Part shown: in pieces, positions 1 through 8,360 of the stretch
How positions within the stretch are numbered: the first letter of the stretch is position 1
Layout: every line of letters begins with the position of its first letter
Origin: Flavobacterium gelatinilyticum
Lineage (GTDB): Bacteria; Bacteroidota; Bacteroidia; Flavobacteriales; Flavobacteriaceae
Direction of reading: 5' to 3'
DNA: 64,000 bases
Assembly: GCF_027111295.1 (NCBI RefSeq)
Contig: NZ_CP114287.1
Span: 1,860,001-1,924,000 of the forward strand
Program-made: the position numbers and the translations under genes
Notes under the pieces: model-generated
Told to the model about the DNA's origin: nothing
Database searches by the model: none
The model's input: the letters and a program-made list of their open reading frames with translations, nothing else

Positions 1-409
1 TTTCGAAAACTTGTGCGGGGTATTTTATAATATTCTGCCCTCCTGTATAGGCAGGAACCGGATAAGGAATAGTCTCCATAATCTCATCATTGGCATTTAT
101 AAGCTGCAGATTTAGATAGAAAGATCTGTCGATTGTATTTTCGATTTCGATATCAAAATCGACTCTCTTTAAGCGATTATTGAAAAACTTATCTTTAAAA
201 ATATCAAAATTACGGGCATCATATCCGGCATGAATTCCCCCGTCATCAATTAACTGATTGGCAGGAACATCAAAATAAGCAAGGTTGGCTGCAAAAACGG
301 GTTCGAGTTTTAAATCCTTTACCTGATCGAAATCTAAATTGCTGGAACAGGAAAAAAATATAAGCGGTATTAGTACTCTTGAAATTCGGGCAAATAAGTT
401 AGCTTTCAT
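1..409 (-). CDS. Partial lipoprotein, function unknown (cut by left edge)
   Basis: An open frame of 136 codons starts at an ATG on the minus strand and runs off the left edge without a stop, so only the N-terminal part is visible. The first residues form a lipoprotein signal peptide: basic residues near the start, a short hydrophobic stretch, then FFSC with Cys21 as the likely lipidated residue. The rest is soluble and acidic, with a stretch near residue 75 (VDFDIEIENTIDRSF) that looks like beta-sheet. The family is not recognised. It is probably attached to the inner or outer membrane on the periplasmic or surface side. It lies tail-to-head upstream-to-downstream with the HMG-CoA lyase gene on the same strand, separated by about 150 bases with no clear terminator. 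Confidence 0.8.
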   Translation of the reverse strand, partial: MKANLFARISRVLIPLIFFSCSSNLDFDQVKDLKLEPVFAANLAYFDVPANQLIDDGGIHAGYDARNFDIFKDKFFNNRLKRVDFDIEIENTIDRSFYLNLQLINANDEIMETIPYPVPAYTGGQNIIKYPAQVFE

Positions 410-562
410 AACAACTAATAAACTGATAATACATATTAGAACTCTTTTTTAAGTTCCTTATTATCTGTGAATAGTAAATATAGTTATTTTTTTTATGAAA
501 TTACTTATAATTTTAGGTTCTGATACTTTTTAAAATTCATTCAAAGCCAATCAGTCATTTTT

Positions 563-1429
563 TTAATGAAACTTACCAAATACTTTTGATGCTTCGTTAT
601 AAGCACTTTCAAAGCTTAAAGAATTAAGTCCGGTTACTTTTTTATTAGCTGTAAAATAAGAAACCAGTTTCTCTGTAGGCATATTTCCTGTTAGTTTATC
701 TGTTGCCATTGGACAGCCTCCAAACCCCTGAATTGCACCATCAAAACGGGTACAGCCTGCTTTTGCCGCTGCGTCGATTTTTTCAAACCAGGTGTCGGGT
801 GTTGTATGGAGATGCGCACCAAATTCGATTTCAGGATATTTCGGAATTAAATTAGAAAACAAATACGTAATAACTTCAGGAGTAGAACTTCCAACTGTAT
901 CTGAAAGCGAAAGAATTTTTACGCCCATTCCGGCCAGTTTTTCGGTCCATTCGCTTACTATTTCAACATTCCACGGATCGCCGTACGGATTTCCAAATCC
1001 CATTGAAAGATAGGTTACGACTTCTTTATTCTTTTTATCGGCAATTTCCAGAATCTCTTCCAGAGTAATTAGAGATTCGGCAATGGTTTTATGAGTATTA
1101 CGCATCTGAAAGTTCTCAGAAATAGAAAAAGGAAATCCTAAATACTGAATCGCTTCATGTTCTGATGCCTGAGCAGCACCTTGTGTGTTCGCAATTATCG
1201 AAAGAAGTTTACTTGATGTCTGCGATAGATCAAGCTGCGCCAGGACCTCAGCCGTGTCCTGCATCTGAGGAATAGCTTTGGGCGATACAAAACTTCCAAA
1301 ATCAATCGTATCAAATCCTACACGAAGCAGTGCCTGTATGTATGTAACTTTATTTTTGGTTGGAATAAAAGTTTTAATACCCTGCATGGCATCTCGTGGA
1401 CATTCGATAATCTTGATTTTTGTATTCAA
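563..1429 (-). CDS. Hydroxymethylglutaryl-CoA lyase family protein
   Basis: HMG-CoA lyase splits 3-hydroxy-3-methylglutaryl-CoA into acetoacetate and acetyl-CoA, the last step of leucine breakdown. The protein has the expected TIM-barrel order and catalytic residues: ECPRDAMQG at the N-terminus (Arg12-Asp13), the metal-binding HLH pair near residues 206-208, and the glycine loop GFGGCPM with Cys239. At 288 residues it has the usual bacterial length. No ATG precedes the catalytic Arg-Asp: in frame there are only TTG codons at 1447 and 1429, with a stop just upstream. The 1447 TTG sits inside a CCTTTGCA motif that resembles a promoter -7 element, so the 1429 TTG is preferred. The gene is divergent from satD across the palindrome array. 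A related DRE-TIM metallolyase function is possible, but the Cys loop favours HMG-CoA lyase. Confidence 0.85.
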   Translation of the reverse strand: MNTKIKIIECPRDAMQGIKTFIPTKNKVTYIQALLRVGFDTIDFGSFVSPKAIPQMQDTAEVLAQLDLSQTSSKLLSIIANTQGAAQASEHEAIQYLGFPFSISENFQMRNTHKTIAESLITLEEILEIADKKNKEVVTYLSMGFGNPYGDPWNVEIVSEWTEKLAGMGVKILSLSDTVGSSTPEVITYLFSNLIPKYPEIEFGAHLHTTPDTWFEKIDAAAKAGCTRFDGAIQGFGGCPMATDKLTGNMPTEKLVSYFTANKKVTGLNSLSFESAYNEASKVFGKFH

Positions 1430-1555
1430 AACTTTTTTCTTTTGCAAAGGCTAAGGTAGTTCCTTTTTTAAACAAATAAAAATTAATACTCTTTCCATGT
1501 TAATTTATTTAAATATGAAACTAATGATTCTGGTTTATAAATTAGATAGATTATT

Positions 1556-1713
1556 ATTACTCAATATTGTAATAATGAACAATACTACGTAAAAAGGTAA
1601 TAATTGCGAATATGATTTAAAAATGTAATATTTACTTATATTACCAAAAAGTGTAATATTTTTAAATATTACCAAAAAACGTAATAATAAAAGTTATTCC
1701 TTATATTTGTAAT
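1556..1713. promoter_or_regulatory. Array of six ATTAC-N8-GTAAT palindromes at exact 28-bp spacing
   Basis: Six 18-bp sites of form ATTAC-N8-GTAAT start at 1556, 1584, 1612, 1640, 1668 and 1696. The right half GTAAT is perfect in all six. The left halves are ATTAC, ACTAC, ATGAT, ATTAC, ATTAC and ATTCC. The 10-bp linkers and 8-bp centres differ, so the spacing is kept while the sequence between drifts. The last site contains the likely -7 element TATATTTG (1702-1709) of the satD promoter. The array lies between the divergent HMG-CoA lyase and satD genes. It is most simply read as a cooperative operator. The protein that binds it is not known; the HTH-bearing SatD product just downstream is the obvious candidate. 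Confidence 0.75.
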
Positions 1714-1745
1714 ACAAAGTTTATTATTTTTAATTATATTTGATT

Positions 1746-2357
1746 ATGACTAGTGTAATTACAGGAGATATAATTGGCTCAAGACAGCATGAATCTGAAC
1801 ATTGGGTTGAAGATTTGAAACAAATCTTAGCACCGCTTGGGAAAACACCAAGTCAATGGGAAGTCTATCGCGGTGATGAATTTCAAATAGAAATTAAAAA
1901 TCCTGAAGAAGCTTTATTGACCGCTATTTTGCTTAAAGCACGTCTTCGAGCCATAAAATCAGATGCGCGAATGAGTATTGGCTTTGGAGATAAAACCCAC
2001 GATGCCGAAAAAATATCCGAAAGCAACGGATCTGCTTTTATACATTCGGGAGAACTTTTTGAAACTTTGAAAAAACAAAAAGTCACACTGGCTTTACGAA
2101 CGGATGAAACTGATATTGACGAAAGACTGAATTTAATGCTGCAACTGGCTTTGACGTTTATGGACAGCTGGCTGGTACAATCGGCAGAATTTGTGGCTCT
2201 GGCTATAGAAAACCCGACACTTTCTCAGGAAGAACTGGGACAAAAATTAGGCATTAATCAGGCTGCGGTGAGCCGAAGACAAAAACGCGCGCAGTTTGAT
2301 CTGGTTATGAATTTAGATCGTTATTTTAGAACTCAAATAAAACAACTTACCTTATGA
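1746..2357 (+). CDS. SatD family protein with C-terminal helix-turn-helix
   Basis: The opening residues MTSVITGDIIGSRQ and the following RGDEFQIE and MSIGFGDK segments match the SatD family, whose biochemical role is not established. Residues 159-182 (LSQEELGQKLGINQAAVSRRQKR) form a clear helix-turn-helix, so the protein probably binds DNA. The ATG at 1746 was chosen over a TTG two codons earlier because it gives the normal family start. Its stop overlaps the start of the next gene in an ATGA, so the two are translationally coupled. The gene sits directly behind a six-site palindrome array, which makes autoregulation likely. That link is inferred from position only. Confidence 0.8.
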   Translation: MTSVITGDIIGSRQHESEHWVEDLKQILAPLGKTPSQWEVYRGDEFQIEIKNPEEALLTAILLKARLRAIKSDARMSIGFGDKTHDAEKISESNGSAFIHSGELFETLKKQKVTLALRTDETDIDERLNLMLQLALTFMDSWLVQSAEFVALAIENPTLSQEELGQKLGINQAAVSRRQKRAQFDLVMNLDRYFRTQIKQLTL

Positions 2358-3070
2358 TTTTATTTATAAAACTGCTTCTGGCACATTTGTTAGGCGATTT
2401 TATCTGGCAGCCCAATTCGTGGGTAGCTCACAAAGAAGCAAATAAACATAAAAGTATTTATTTATATCTTCATATTTTACTTCACGGGGTTTTAGCTGCA
2501 GTTTTGGCGGGAGAAATCCGTTTTATTCCGTATGCCTTTTTAATTGCCGTCACACACGGTATTATTGATCTCATTAAACTGAATTTTCAGAAAAATAAAA
2601 CCAAACGCACCTGGTTTGTAGTCGACCAGATTGCACATCTTTTAATCTTAATTGGGGTTGTCCTTCTTTACAAAAACGATAACATCAGTTTTCTTTGGTT
2701 CGACAACCGATTCTGGATTTTGATTACCGGAATTATACTGGTTACAAAGCCGGCTTCAATTTTCATCAAAACCATTATTTCGATCTGGAGTCCGGAAAGC
2801 CCAAACAGCCATCAGGAAAATTCGCTCTCACATGCCGGAAATTATATCGGCATATTAGAGCGTCTCCTTACTGTGCTTTTTATTCTCACAGGACATTTTG
2901 AAGCTATCGGTCTTTTATTGGCAGCCAAATCTATTTTTAGGTTTGGAGATTTAAAAGAAGCCAAAGACCGAAAACTTACTGAATATGTAATGATTGGTAC
3001 TTTAATTAGTTTCGGAATTGCTATAATTACCGGACTAATTATGCAGACACTGCTGCTACAGCTGCTTTAA
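2354..3070 (+). CDS. DUF3307 family integral membrane protein
   Basis: This 238-residue protein starts [27 protein letters not shown], the typical DUF3307 opening (HLLGDF followed by a Trp/Asn-rich turn). It has about six hydrophobic segments, and the HGIIDLIKL and DQIAHLLI stretches are characteristic of the family. Function is unknown. It shares an ATGA overlap with satD and is surely cotranscribed; SatD/DUF3307 pairs recur in Bacteroidota, suggesting that the membrane protein and the cytosolic SatD partner work together. The last 15 bases overlap the 3' end of the convergent pyrD gene, leaving no room for a separate terminator. Confidence 0.8.
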   Translation: MILFIKLLLAHLLGDFIWQPNSWVAHKEANKHKSIYLYLHILLHGVLAAVLAGEIRFIPYAFLIAVTHGIIDLIKLNFQKNKTKRTWFVVDQIAHLLILIGVVLLYKNDNISFLWFDNRFWILITGIILVTKPASIFIKTIISIWSPESPNSHQENSLSHAGNYIGILERLLTVLFILTGHFEAIGLLLAAKSIFRFGDLKEAKDRKLTEYVMIGTLISFGIAIITGLIMQTLLLQLL

Positions 3071-4090
3071 AAGCTTTTTGTTAATTGCTTTGATTAATCC
3101 CGGTCCTTCGTAAATAAATCCGGTATATAACTGAATTAAACTTGCTCCTGCATTTAATTTTTCGATTGCATCGTCGGCAGAATGTATTCCTCCTACTCCA
3201 ATTATCGGGAAAGCTTTATTGCTTTTTTCCGAAAGAAAACGGATTACTTCTGTAGAACGTTTTGTTAATGGTATTCCGGATACCCCTCCTATTTCTGTCT
3301 GATTAGCAGATTGTAAACCATCTCTTGCAATGGTGGTATTCGTAGCAATTACACCTGCAATCTGAGTCGTTTTTACAATATCAATAATATCCAATAACTG
3401 CTCATCTGTTAAGTCCGGAGCAATCTTCAACAGAATTGGTTTTGTTTTTTGACCGCTTGCTTTTTCTTTTTCAATATTTCGGTTTTGCAAAGTCTGCAAT
3501 AAAGCCGTTAAAGGTTCTTTGTCCTGTAAAGCTCTCAAATTAGGTGTGTTTGGCGAACTTACATTGACTACGAAATAATCTACGTGATCAAACAAGGCAT
3601 CAAAACAAATAATGTAATCATCGACTGCATTTTCGTTTGGTGTCACTTTGTTTTTTCCGATGTTTCCTCCAATCAGAACGCCTTTATTTTTTTTCAAACG
3701 TTCTACAGCTTCGAGAACACCGCCGTTATTAAATCCCATTCGGTTAATAATCGCCTGATCTTCTTTTAACCGGAACAAACGTTTCTTTGGATTTCCTTCC
3801 TGTCCAACCGGAGTTACAGTTCCAATTTCGATAAAACCAAAACCAAAATCATCAAATTCCTTGTAAAGCTTGGCATCTTTATCAAAACCTGCTGCAAGTC
3901 CAACCGGATTTTTAAATTTAATTCCGAAAACTTCTCTTTCTAATCTACTGTCTTTTACCTCATAAACCGATCGTATTATCGCCGAAACTCCAGGTATTTT
4001 TGAAATGAATTTTACAAATGAAAAGGTAAAGTAATGCACTTCTTCGGGATCAAACCAAAAAAGTATCGGACGGATAATTAATTTGTACAT
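3056..4090 (-). CDS. pyrD: Dihydroorotate dehydrogenase (quinone), class 2
   Basis: PyrD oxidises dihydroorotate to orotate in pyrimidine synthesis and passes electrons to the quinone pool at the inner membrane. The protein has the class 2 layout. An N-terminal amphipathic membrane-binding extension of about 45 residues is followed by the FMN barrel with [18 protein letters not shown], the catalytic-serine region [25 protein letters not shown] and [11 protein letters not shown]. At 344 residues it is full length for class 2. It is convergent with and slightly overlaps the DUF3307 gene. It stands alone among unrelated neighbours, as pyrimidine genes often do in this group. Confidence 0.95.
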   Translation of the reverse strand: MYKLIIRPILFWFDPEEVHYFTFSFVKFISKIPGVSAIIRSVYEVKDSRLEREVFGIKFKNPVGLAAGFDKDAKLYKEFDDFGFGFIEIGTVTPVGQEGNPKKRLFRLKEDQAIINRMGFNNGGVLEAVERLKKNKGVLIGGNIGKNKVTPNENAVDDYIICFDALFDHVDYFVVNVSSPNTPNLRALQDKEPLTALLQTLQNRNIEKEKASGQKTKPILLKIAPDLTDEQLLDIIDIVKTTQIAGVIATNTTIARDGLQSANQTEIGGVSGIPLTKRSTEVIRFLSEKSNKAFPIIGVGGIHSADDAIEKLNAGASLIQLYTGFIYEGPGLIKAINKKLLKQL

Positions 4091-4493
4091 GGGTTATGTT
4101 GTTGTGTTGTTAGTTTTCAGGTGCAAATTTAACTATTAAACTTGGAACTACGGGGCTTTTAGCCAAACAAATGCGCCAATTTTTATAGAATTCTCCAGCA
4201 AAATCAAATAATTTTTTTAAAAAAACACGCATTTCAATCCAATAAAAAAATTGCGTTAAAAAACAGGGTTTTAGGTTGCAAATTATAATATGAAACCTGT
4301 TAAGTCTCTTATGAAACCTGGCTCAAGCCACTTATTACCTAATTTTGAAGCACTTAAATCTCTACTTAAAATCTACAAGCCCTTAAGTACTTCTCTTTCT
4401 GGGAAAATAAAAACGCCACTTTCATATTAATTTTTATAGAGAATTTTTAAAAGTCCCCCTAAAAAGATCAATAATAATTAATACCGCAAAATC
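4091..4493. other. Intergenic region between divergent pyrD and sulfatase genes
   Basis: About 400 AT-rich bases without a credible ORF. A TAATTTTG at 4340-4347 fits the Bacteroidota -7 consensus and could drive the sulfatase locus with a leader near 140 bases, but no convincing -33 element lies 19 bases upstream. A short direct repeat (ATGAAACCTG at 4290-4299 and 4311-4320) lies before it. No riboswitch-like fold was recognised. Confidence 0.35.
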
Positions 4494-6935
4494 ATGAAAG
4501 TAATTAAAAATTCAATGTTTCAAAAGTTTTCTTTTACACTTTTGCTCTGTCTTTCATTAGGCTTAACCCTAAAGTCAAATGCTCAGGCAGACCCTCAACA
4601 AGTAACTAAAGAAACTTTTCATGGCAAAATAGCTTTGGATATCAGAGATTCTAAAAGCGACTGGACTCCTTACCTGCCCAAGAAAGCACCAAAAGGTTCT
4701 CCAAACATTTTATTCATTTTATATGATGACACCGGACTTGCTGCCTGGTCTCCGTATGGAGGTGCCATTAATATGCCTACTATGCAGAAACTGGCAGAAA
4801 ATGGTATTACATATTCACAGTGGCACACCACTGCTTTATGTTCGCCTACACGTTCCACTTTACTAACGGGGCGTAACCATCATCTTAATGGTATGGCCGC
4901 TATCACAGAAACTGCAGACGGTTATCCCGGAGCAAGCGGCAGAATTCCAAAACAAGCTGCTACAATTGGACAGATTCTACAGGAGAACGGCTACAGTACC
5001 TTCTGGATAGGAAAAAACCACAACGTTCCGGAACAGGATGTTGCTTCGGGAGGACCTCGTTCTACCTGGCCATTGCAAATGGGATTTGACCGATATTACG
5101 GATTTCTTGGCGGCGAAACCAATCAGTGGTATCCTGATTTAGTAGAAGACAACCATTTTATAGAACCGCCGGCAACTCCGGAAGAAGGTTACCATTTATC
5201 TAAAGATCTGGCCGATCATGCATTGGAATATATTAAAGACCAGCAGGCAACCAATCCTTCAAAACCCTGGTATATGTGGTATTGTCCCGGGGCTAATCAT
5301 GCTCCTCATCATGCTCCTGCTGAATATATTGCTAAATACAAAGGAAAATTTGACGAAGGTTATGATGCTTATCGTAAATGGGTTTTACCGCGTATGATTG
5401 CTAAAGGAATTTTACCGCAAGGAACAAAATTTGACAATTTTAATCCAATACCTCCCGGAATTGCAAATGAAGCTGACAGTGTACTGGACTGGAATAAATT
5501 AAAACCTGAAGAAAAAAAACTATTTTCAAGATTAGCTGAAGTCTATGCCGGTTTTTCTGAATACACCGATGTACAGGTTGGACGAATTATTGATTATTTG
5601 GAAAAAACAGGTCAACTGGAAAATACCGTTGTAATTTATGCTGCAGATAATGGTGCTTCAGGAGAAGGTTCTCCGTCCGGCTCTGTAAACGAAAATAAAT
5701 TCTTTAACGGATATCCGGATGAATTGGCTGAAAACCTTAAATATCTAGACAAATTAGGCGGGCCTGATACTTACGAACATTATCCTACCGGCTGGGCTGC
5801 TGCTTTTTCGACACCATTCAAAATGTTCAAAAGATATAGTCAGTATGCCGGAGGAACCTGCGATCCTTTAGTAATTTCATGGCCAAAAGGAATTAAAGCA
5901 AAAGGAGTTGTACGCGATCAGTTTCATCATTCAACAGACATTGTACCCACTATTTTGGATATCTGCGGTCTGGAAATGCCAAAAGTATACAACGGAGTAT
6001 CGCAATATCCGTTATCCGGAGTTTCTATGCGATATACTTTTGACGCTGCCCCAAATACAAAAACACAGAAACATATTCAATATTTTGCCATGCTAGGAAG
6101 CCGTGCTTTGTGGAAAGACGGCTGGAAAGCTGTAGCATTACACGCTCCTCTTGGAGGAAAAGGGAATTTTGATAAAGATACATGGGAATTGTACAACACA
6201 GATATTGACCGTTCTGAATCAAACAATTTAGCCAAAAAATATCCGGACAAATTAAAAGAATTAATCAATGACTGGAATCAGGAAGCAGCCAAAAATCTGG
6301 TACTTCCGTTAGACGACCGTTCTGCCATAGAAGTTTTAGGAACTGAAAGACCATCATCTGAAGAACCGCGAGATCAATATGTGTATTATCCGGGCACTTC
6401 ACCGGTACCTGAAGGTGTCGCTGTAAATGTTCGCGGCCGTTCGTATAAAATTGTAGCCGATGTCGATGTAAAAGATGCAAATGCATCGGGAGTTCTTTTT
6501 GCTCATGGCTCGCGTTTTGGAGGACACAGTTTATTTATAAAAGATAAAAAACTGCACTATGTCTACAACTTTTTAGGAATTGCACCTGAACAAAAATTCA
6601 CTTCAAATACTACCATAACACCGGGAAAACATGTTTTTGGAATGGAATTTAACCGGGAAAAAGCAGGTCCGAACGGTGAATCCATCGGAACCATGAAACT
6701 CTATATTGACGGAAAAGAAATCGCTTCCGGACCAATGAGAACTCAAACCGGAAAATTTACACTCTCAGGAGATGGTCTTTGTGTAGGTTTTGACAGCGGT
6801 GATGCTGTAAGTAAAGAATACAAAACACCAGGAACATTTAAAGGGGGCGAAATTTACGGTGTGGGTGTAAACGTTGGAAAAATCGAATACTCTGATTTAA
6901 ACAATGAAGCAAGAAGAGCTTTAGGCAGAGATTAA
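4494..6935 (+). CDS. Exported arylsulfatase (type I, formylglycine-dependent)
   Basis: Hydrolyses sulfate esters using a formylglycine made after translation from Cys116 in the motif C-S-P-T-R (residues 116-120), followed by STLLTGRN. Other S1 sulfatase landmarks are the metal-binding LYDDTG (78-79) and the AADNGASGEGS segment. A Sec signal peptide ends near residue 31 (LKSNA-QADP), so the enzyme is periplasmic or beyond. At 813 residues it is longer than short arylsulfatases; the last 180 residues or so look like a beta-sandwich domain, as in long arylsulfatases. It heads a same-strand cluster with a porin and a formylglycine-generating enzyme, which would activate it. The substrate cannot be read from the sequence. 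Confidence 0.93.
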   Translation: MKVIKNSMFQKFSFTLLLCLSLGLTLKSNAQADPQQVTKETFHGKIALDIRDSKSDWTPYLPKKAPKGSPNILFILYDDTGLAAWSPYGGAINMPTMQKLAENGITYSQWHTTALCSPTRSTLLTGRNHHLNGMAAITETADGYPGASGRIPKQAATIGQILQENGYSTFWIGKNHNVPEQDVASGGPRSTWPLQMGFDRYYGFLGGETNQWYPDLVEDNHFIEPPATPEEGYHLSKDLADHALEYIKDQQATNPSKPWYMWYCPGANHAPHHAPAEYIAKYKGKFDEGYDAYRKWVLPRMIAKGILPQGTKFDNFNPIPPGIANEADSVLDWNKLKPEEKKLFSRLAEVYAGFSEYTDVQVGRIIDYLEKTGQLENTVVIYAADNGASGEGSPSGSVNENKFFNGYPDELAENLKYLDKLGGPDTYEHYPTGWAAAFSTPFKMFKRYSQYAGGTCDPLVISWPKGIKAKGVVRDQFHHSTDIVPTILDICGLEMPKVYNGVSQYPLSGVSMRYTFDAAPNTKTQKHIQYFAMLGSRALWKDGWKAVALHAPLGGKGNFDKDTWELYNTDIDRSESNNLAKKYPDKLKELINDWNQEAAKNLVLPLDDRSAIEVLGTERPSSEEPRDQYVYYPGTSPVPEGVAVNVRGRSYKIVADVDVKDANASGVLFAHGSRFGGHSLFIKDKKLHYVYNFLGIAPEQKFTSNTTITPGKHVFGMEFNREKAGPNGESIGTMKLYIDGKEIASGPMRTQTGKFTLSGDGLCVGFDSGDAVSKEYKTPGTFKGGEIYGVGVNVGKIEYSDLNNEARRALGRD

Positions 6936-6944
6936 AATAACAGC

Positions 6945-6993
6945 AGAGAGGTATTTTCAGAAACTATACTGTTTTTGAAATACCTCTTTTTTA
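6945..6993 (+). terminator. Intrinsic terminator after the arylsulfatase gene
   Basis: Inverted arms AGAGGTATTT and AAATACCTCT, with partial extra pairing inside, are followed by six T. It separates the sulfatase from the porin gene, so the porin may depend on read-through or its own promoter. Confidence 0.75.
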
Positions 6994-7042
6994 ATCACCA
7001 ATAAAAGATAAATGCCGATAAAACACTAATACAAATGAGACT

Positions 7043-8266
7043 ATGACACACTGCTTAAATTTACTTTACAAATTCGCTAAATATTTACATATCATCTCAT
7101 TTCTTATAATTAGTACTGCTTTATCTGCTCAGCAGGAAAAAGACACTGCCAAACTCATGAATGTACGTTATGGCGATAAAGGAATTGAACTTCGCACCAG
7201 AGATAATAAATTTCTTTTTCAGCTGCAAAGTCGTTTACAATTTCGTTTTTCTACTCCTTACGATGCAGATCCTCTAACGTATGACGATTACAGCCAGGAT
7301 GCGCAGACAACTTTTAAAATAAACCGAGCCCGATTAAAGGTGGGCGGTCATGCCTTTGAACCCTGGCTCAATTATTATTGGGAATATGAATTAAGTCAGT
7401 CCAATCTGCTTGATTTTAGAATCATGATCGAAAAATGGGACTGGCTGAGTTTTAAAGTAGGACAATGGAAAACCGAATTTACACGTGAACGTTACATTAG
7501 CAGCGGCGAACAACAGATGGTTGAGCGATCTTTAATTAACCGTCCGTTTACCGTTGACAGACAGTTAGGAGTCGAAGTGTATGGTCATTTAAAAGGCTCC
7601 GGCATTGCCGATTTTAACTATTGGGCAGCTGCTTTAACCGGAACCGGACGAGGCAGTACCGCCAATGACGACGGTAATTTAATGTACTTTGGAAGGGCAC
7701 AATGGAATTTCCTTGGCCGATTTTTGGATTTTGAAGGCTCTGATTTAGAATTTCACGAAAAACCTACTCCAATTATCGCTTTTTCGGCCATAACCAACCG
7801 AAGCCCGTATACGAGATTTTCTCAGGCCGGAGGAGGTTCTTTAGACGGTTATGAGAATGGTGCGCCGGGACAATACAGGGTAAACCAGTGGAATTTGGAA
7901 ACTGCCTTTATGTACCGCGGTTTTTCCTGGCAGAGCGAATGGCACACTAAAGAAATTATAGACAAACTGAACAACGATGAAACAACTATTTTAAAAGGTT
8001 ACTACATTCAGGCCGGATACTTCTTTCATAACATTTTCGACTGGTGGCCGCAACATTTGGAAATGGCCGGAAGACATGCCGCATACAGACCGGATAATTC
8101 AGTTAGACAAAACAGACAGGACGAATCTACTATAGCATTTAACTGGTTCTTCAAAGGACATAAAAACAAGCTGACTTCAGAGTTCAGTTATTTTAGTTTT
8201 CAGGACAAAACACTTCCGCTCGAACAGGGCTGGCGTTTTAGAATTCAATGGGATATTTCACTATAA
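7043..8266 (+). CDS. Porin of the OprO/OprP (phosphate-selective porin) family
   Basis: An outer membrane beta-barrel. A signal peptide ends near residue 29 (LSAQQEKD), followed by the typical start of this porin family: YGDKGIELRTRDNKFLFQLQSRLQFRF. Many alternating hydrophobic strands with aromatic girdles follow, and the last residue region RFRIQWDISL forms a closing beta-strand. At 407 residues it has family length. Members pass small anions such as phosphate or pyrophosphate. Between a sulfatase and its activating enzyme, a role in taking up sulfate esters or exporting or importing anions is plausible but not shown by sequence. It lies 107 bases downstream of the sulfatase stop, behind a terminator. 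Confidence 0.85.
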   Translation: MTHCLNLLYKFAKYLHIISFLIISTALSAQQEKDTAKLMNVRYGDKGIELRTRDNKFLFQLQSRLQFRFSTPYDADPLTYDDYSQDAQTTFKINRARLKVGGHAFEPWLNYYWEYELSQSNLLDFRIMIEKWDWLSFKVGQWKTEFTRERYISSGEQQMVERSLINRPFTVDRQLGVEVYGHLKGSGIADFNYWAAALTGTGRGSTANDDGNLMYFGRAQWNFLGRFLDFEGSDLEFHEKPTPIIAFSAITNRSPYTRFSQAGGGSLDGYENGAPGQYRVNQWNLETAFMYRGFSWQSEWHTKEIIDKLNNDETTILKGYYIQAGYFFHNIFDWWPQHLEMAGRHAAYRPDNSVRQNRQDESTIAFNWFFKGHKNKLTSEFSYFSFQDKTLPLEQGWRFRIQWDISL

Positions 8267-8360
8267 CACTCAATATCAAATTCATGTATTAAAAGTTTTA
8301 CTTTTTTTGGCTTAAACCAATTCATTTTTTCATAACTTTAATTCATATAAATCACTGAAA

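Noticed and set aside
1556..1713. CRISPR array or simple tandem repeat reading of the 28-bp register
   Set aside because: Repeat units are not near-identical, the conserved part is only two 5-bp halves, and there are no cas genes.
4270..4420. Strong regulatory palindrome upstream of sulfatase
   Set aside because: Only weak A/T-rich repeats; no perfect arms longer than six bases.
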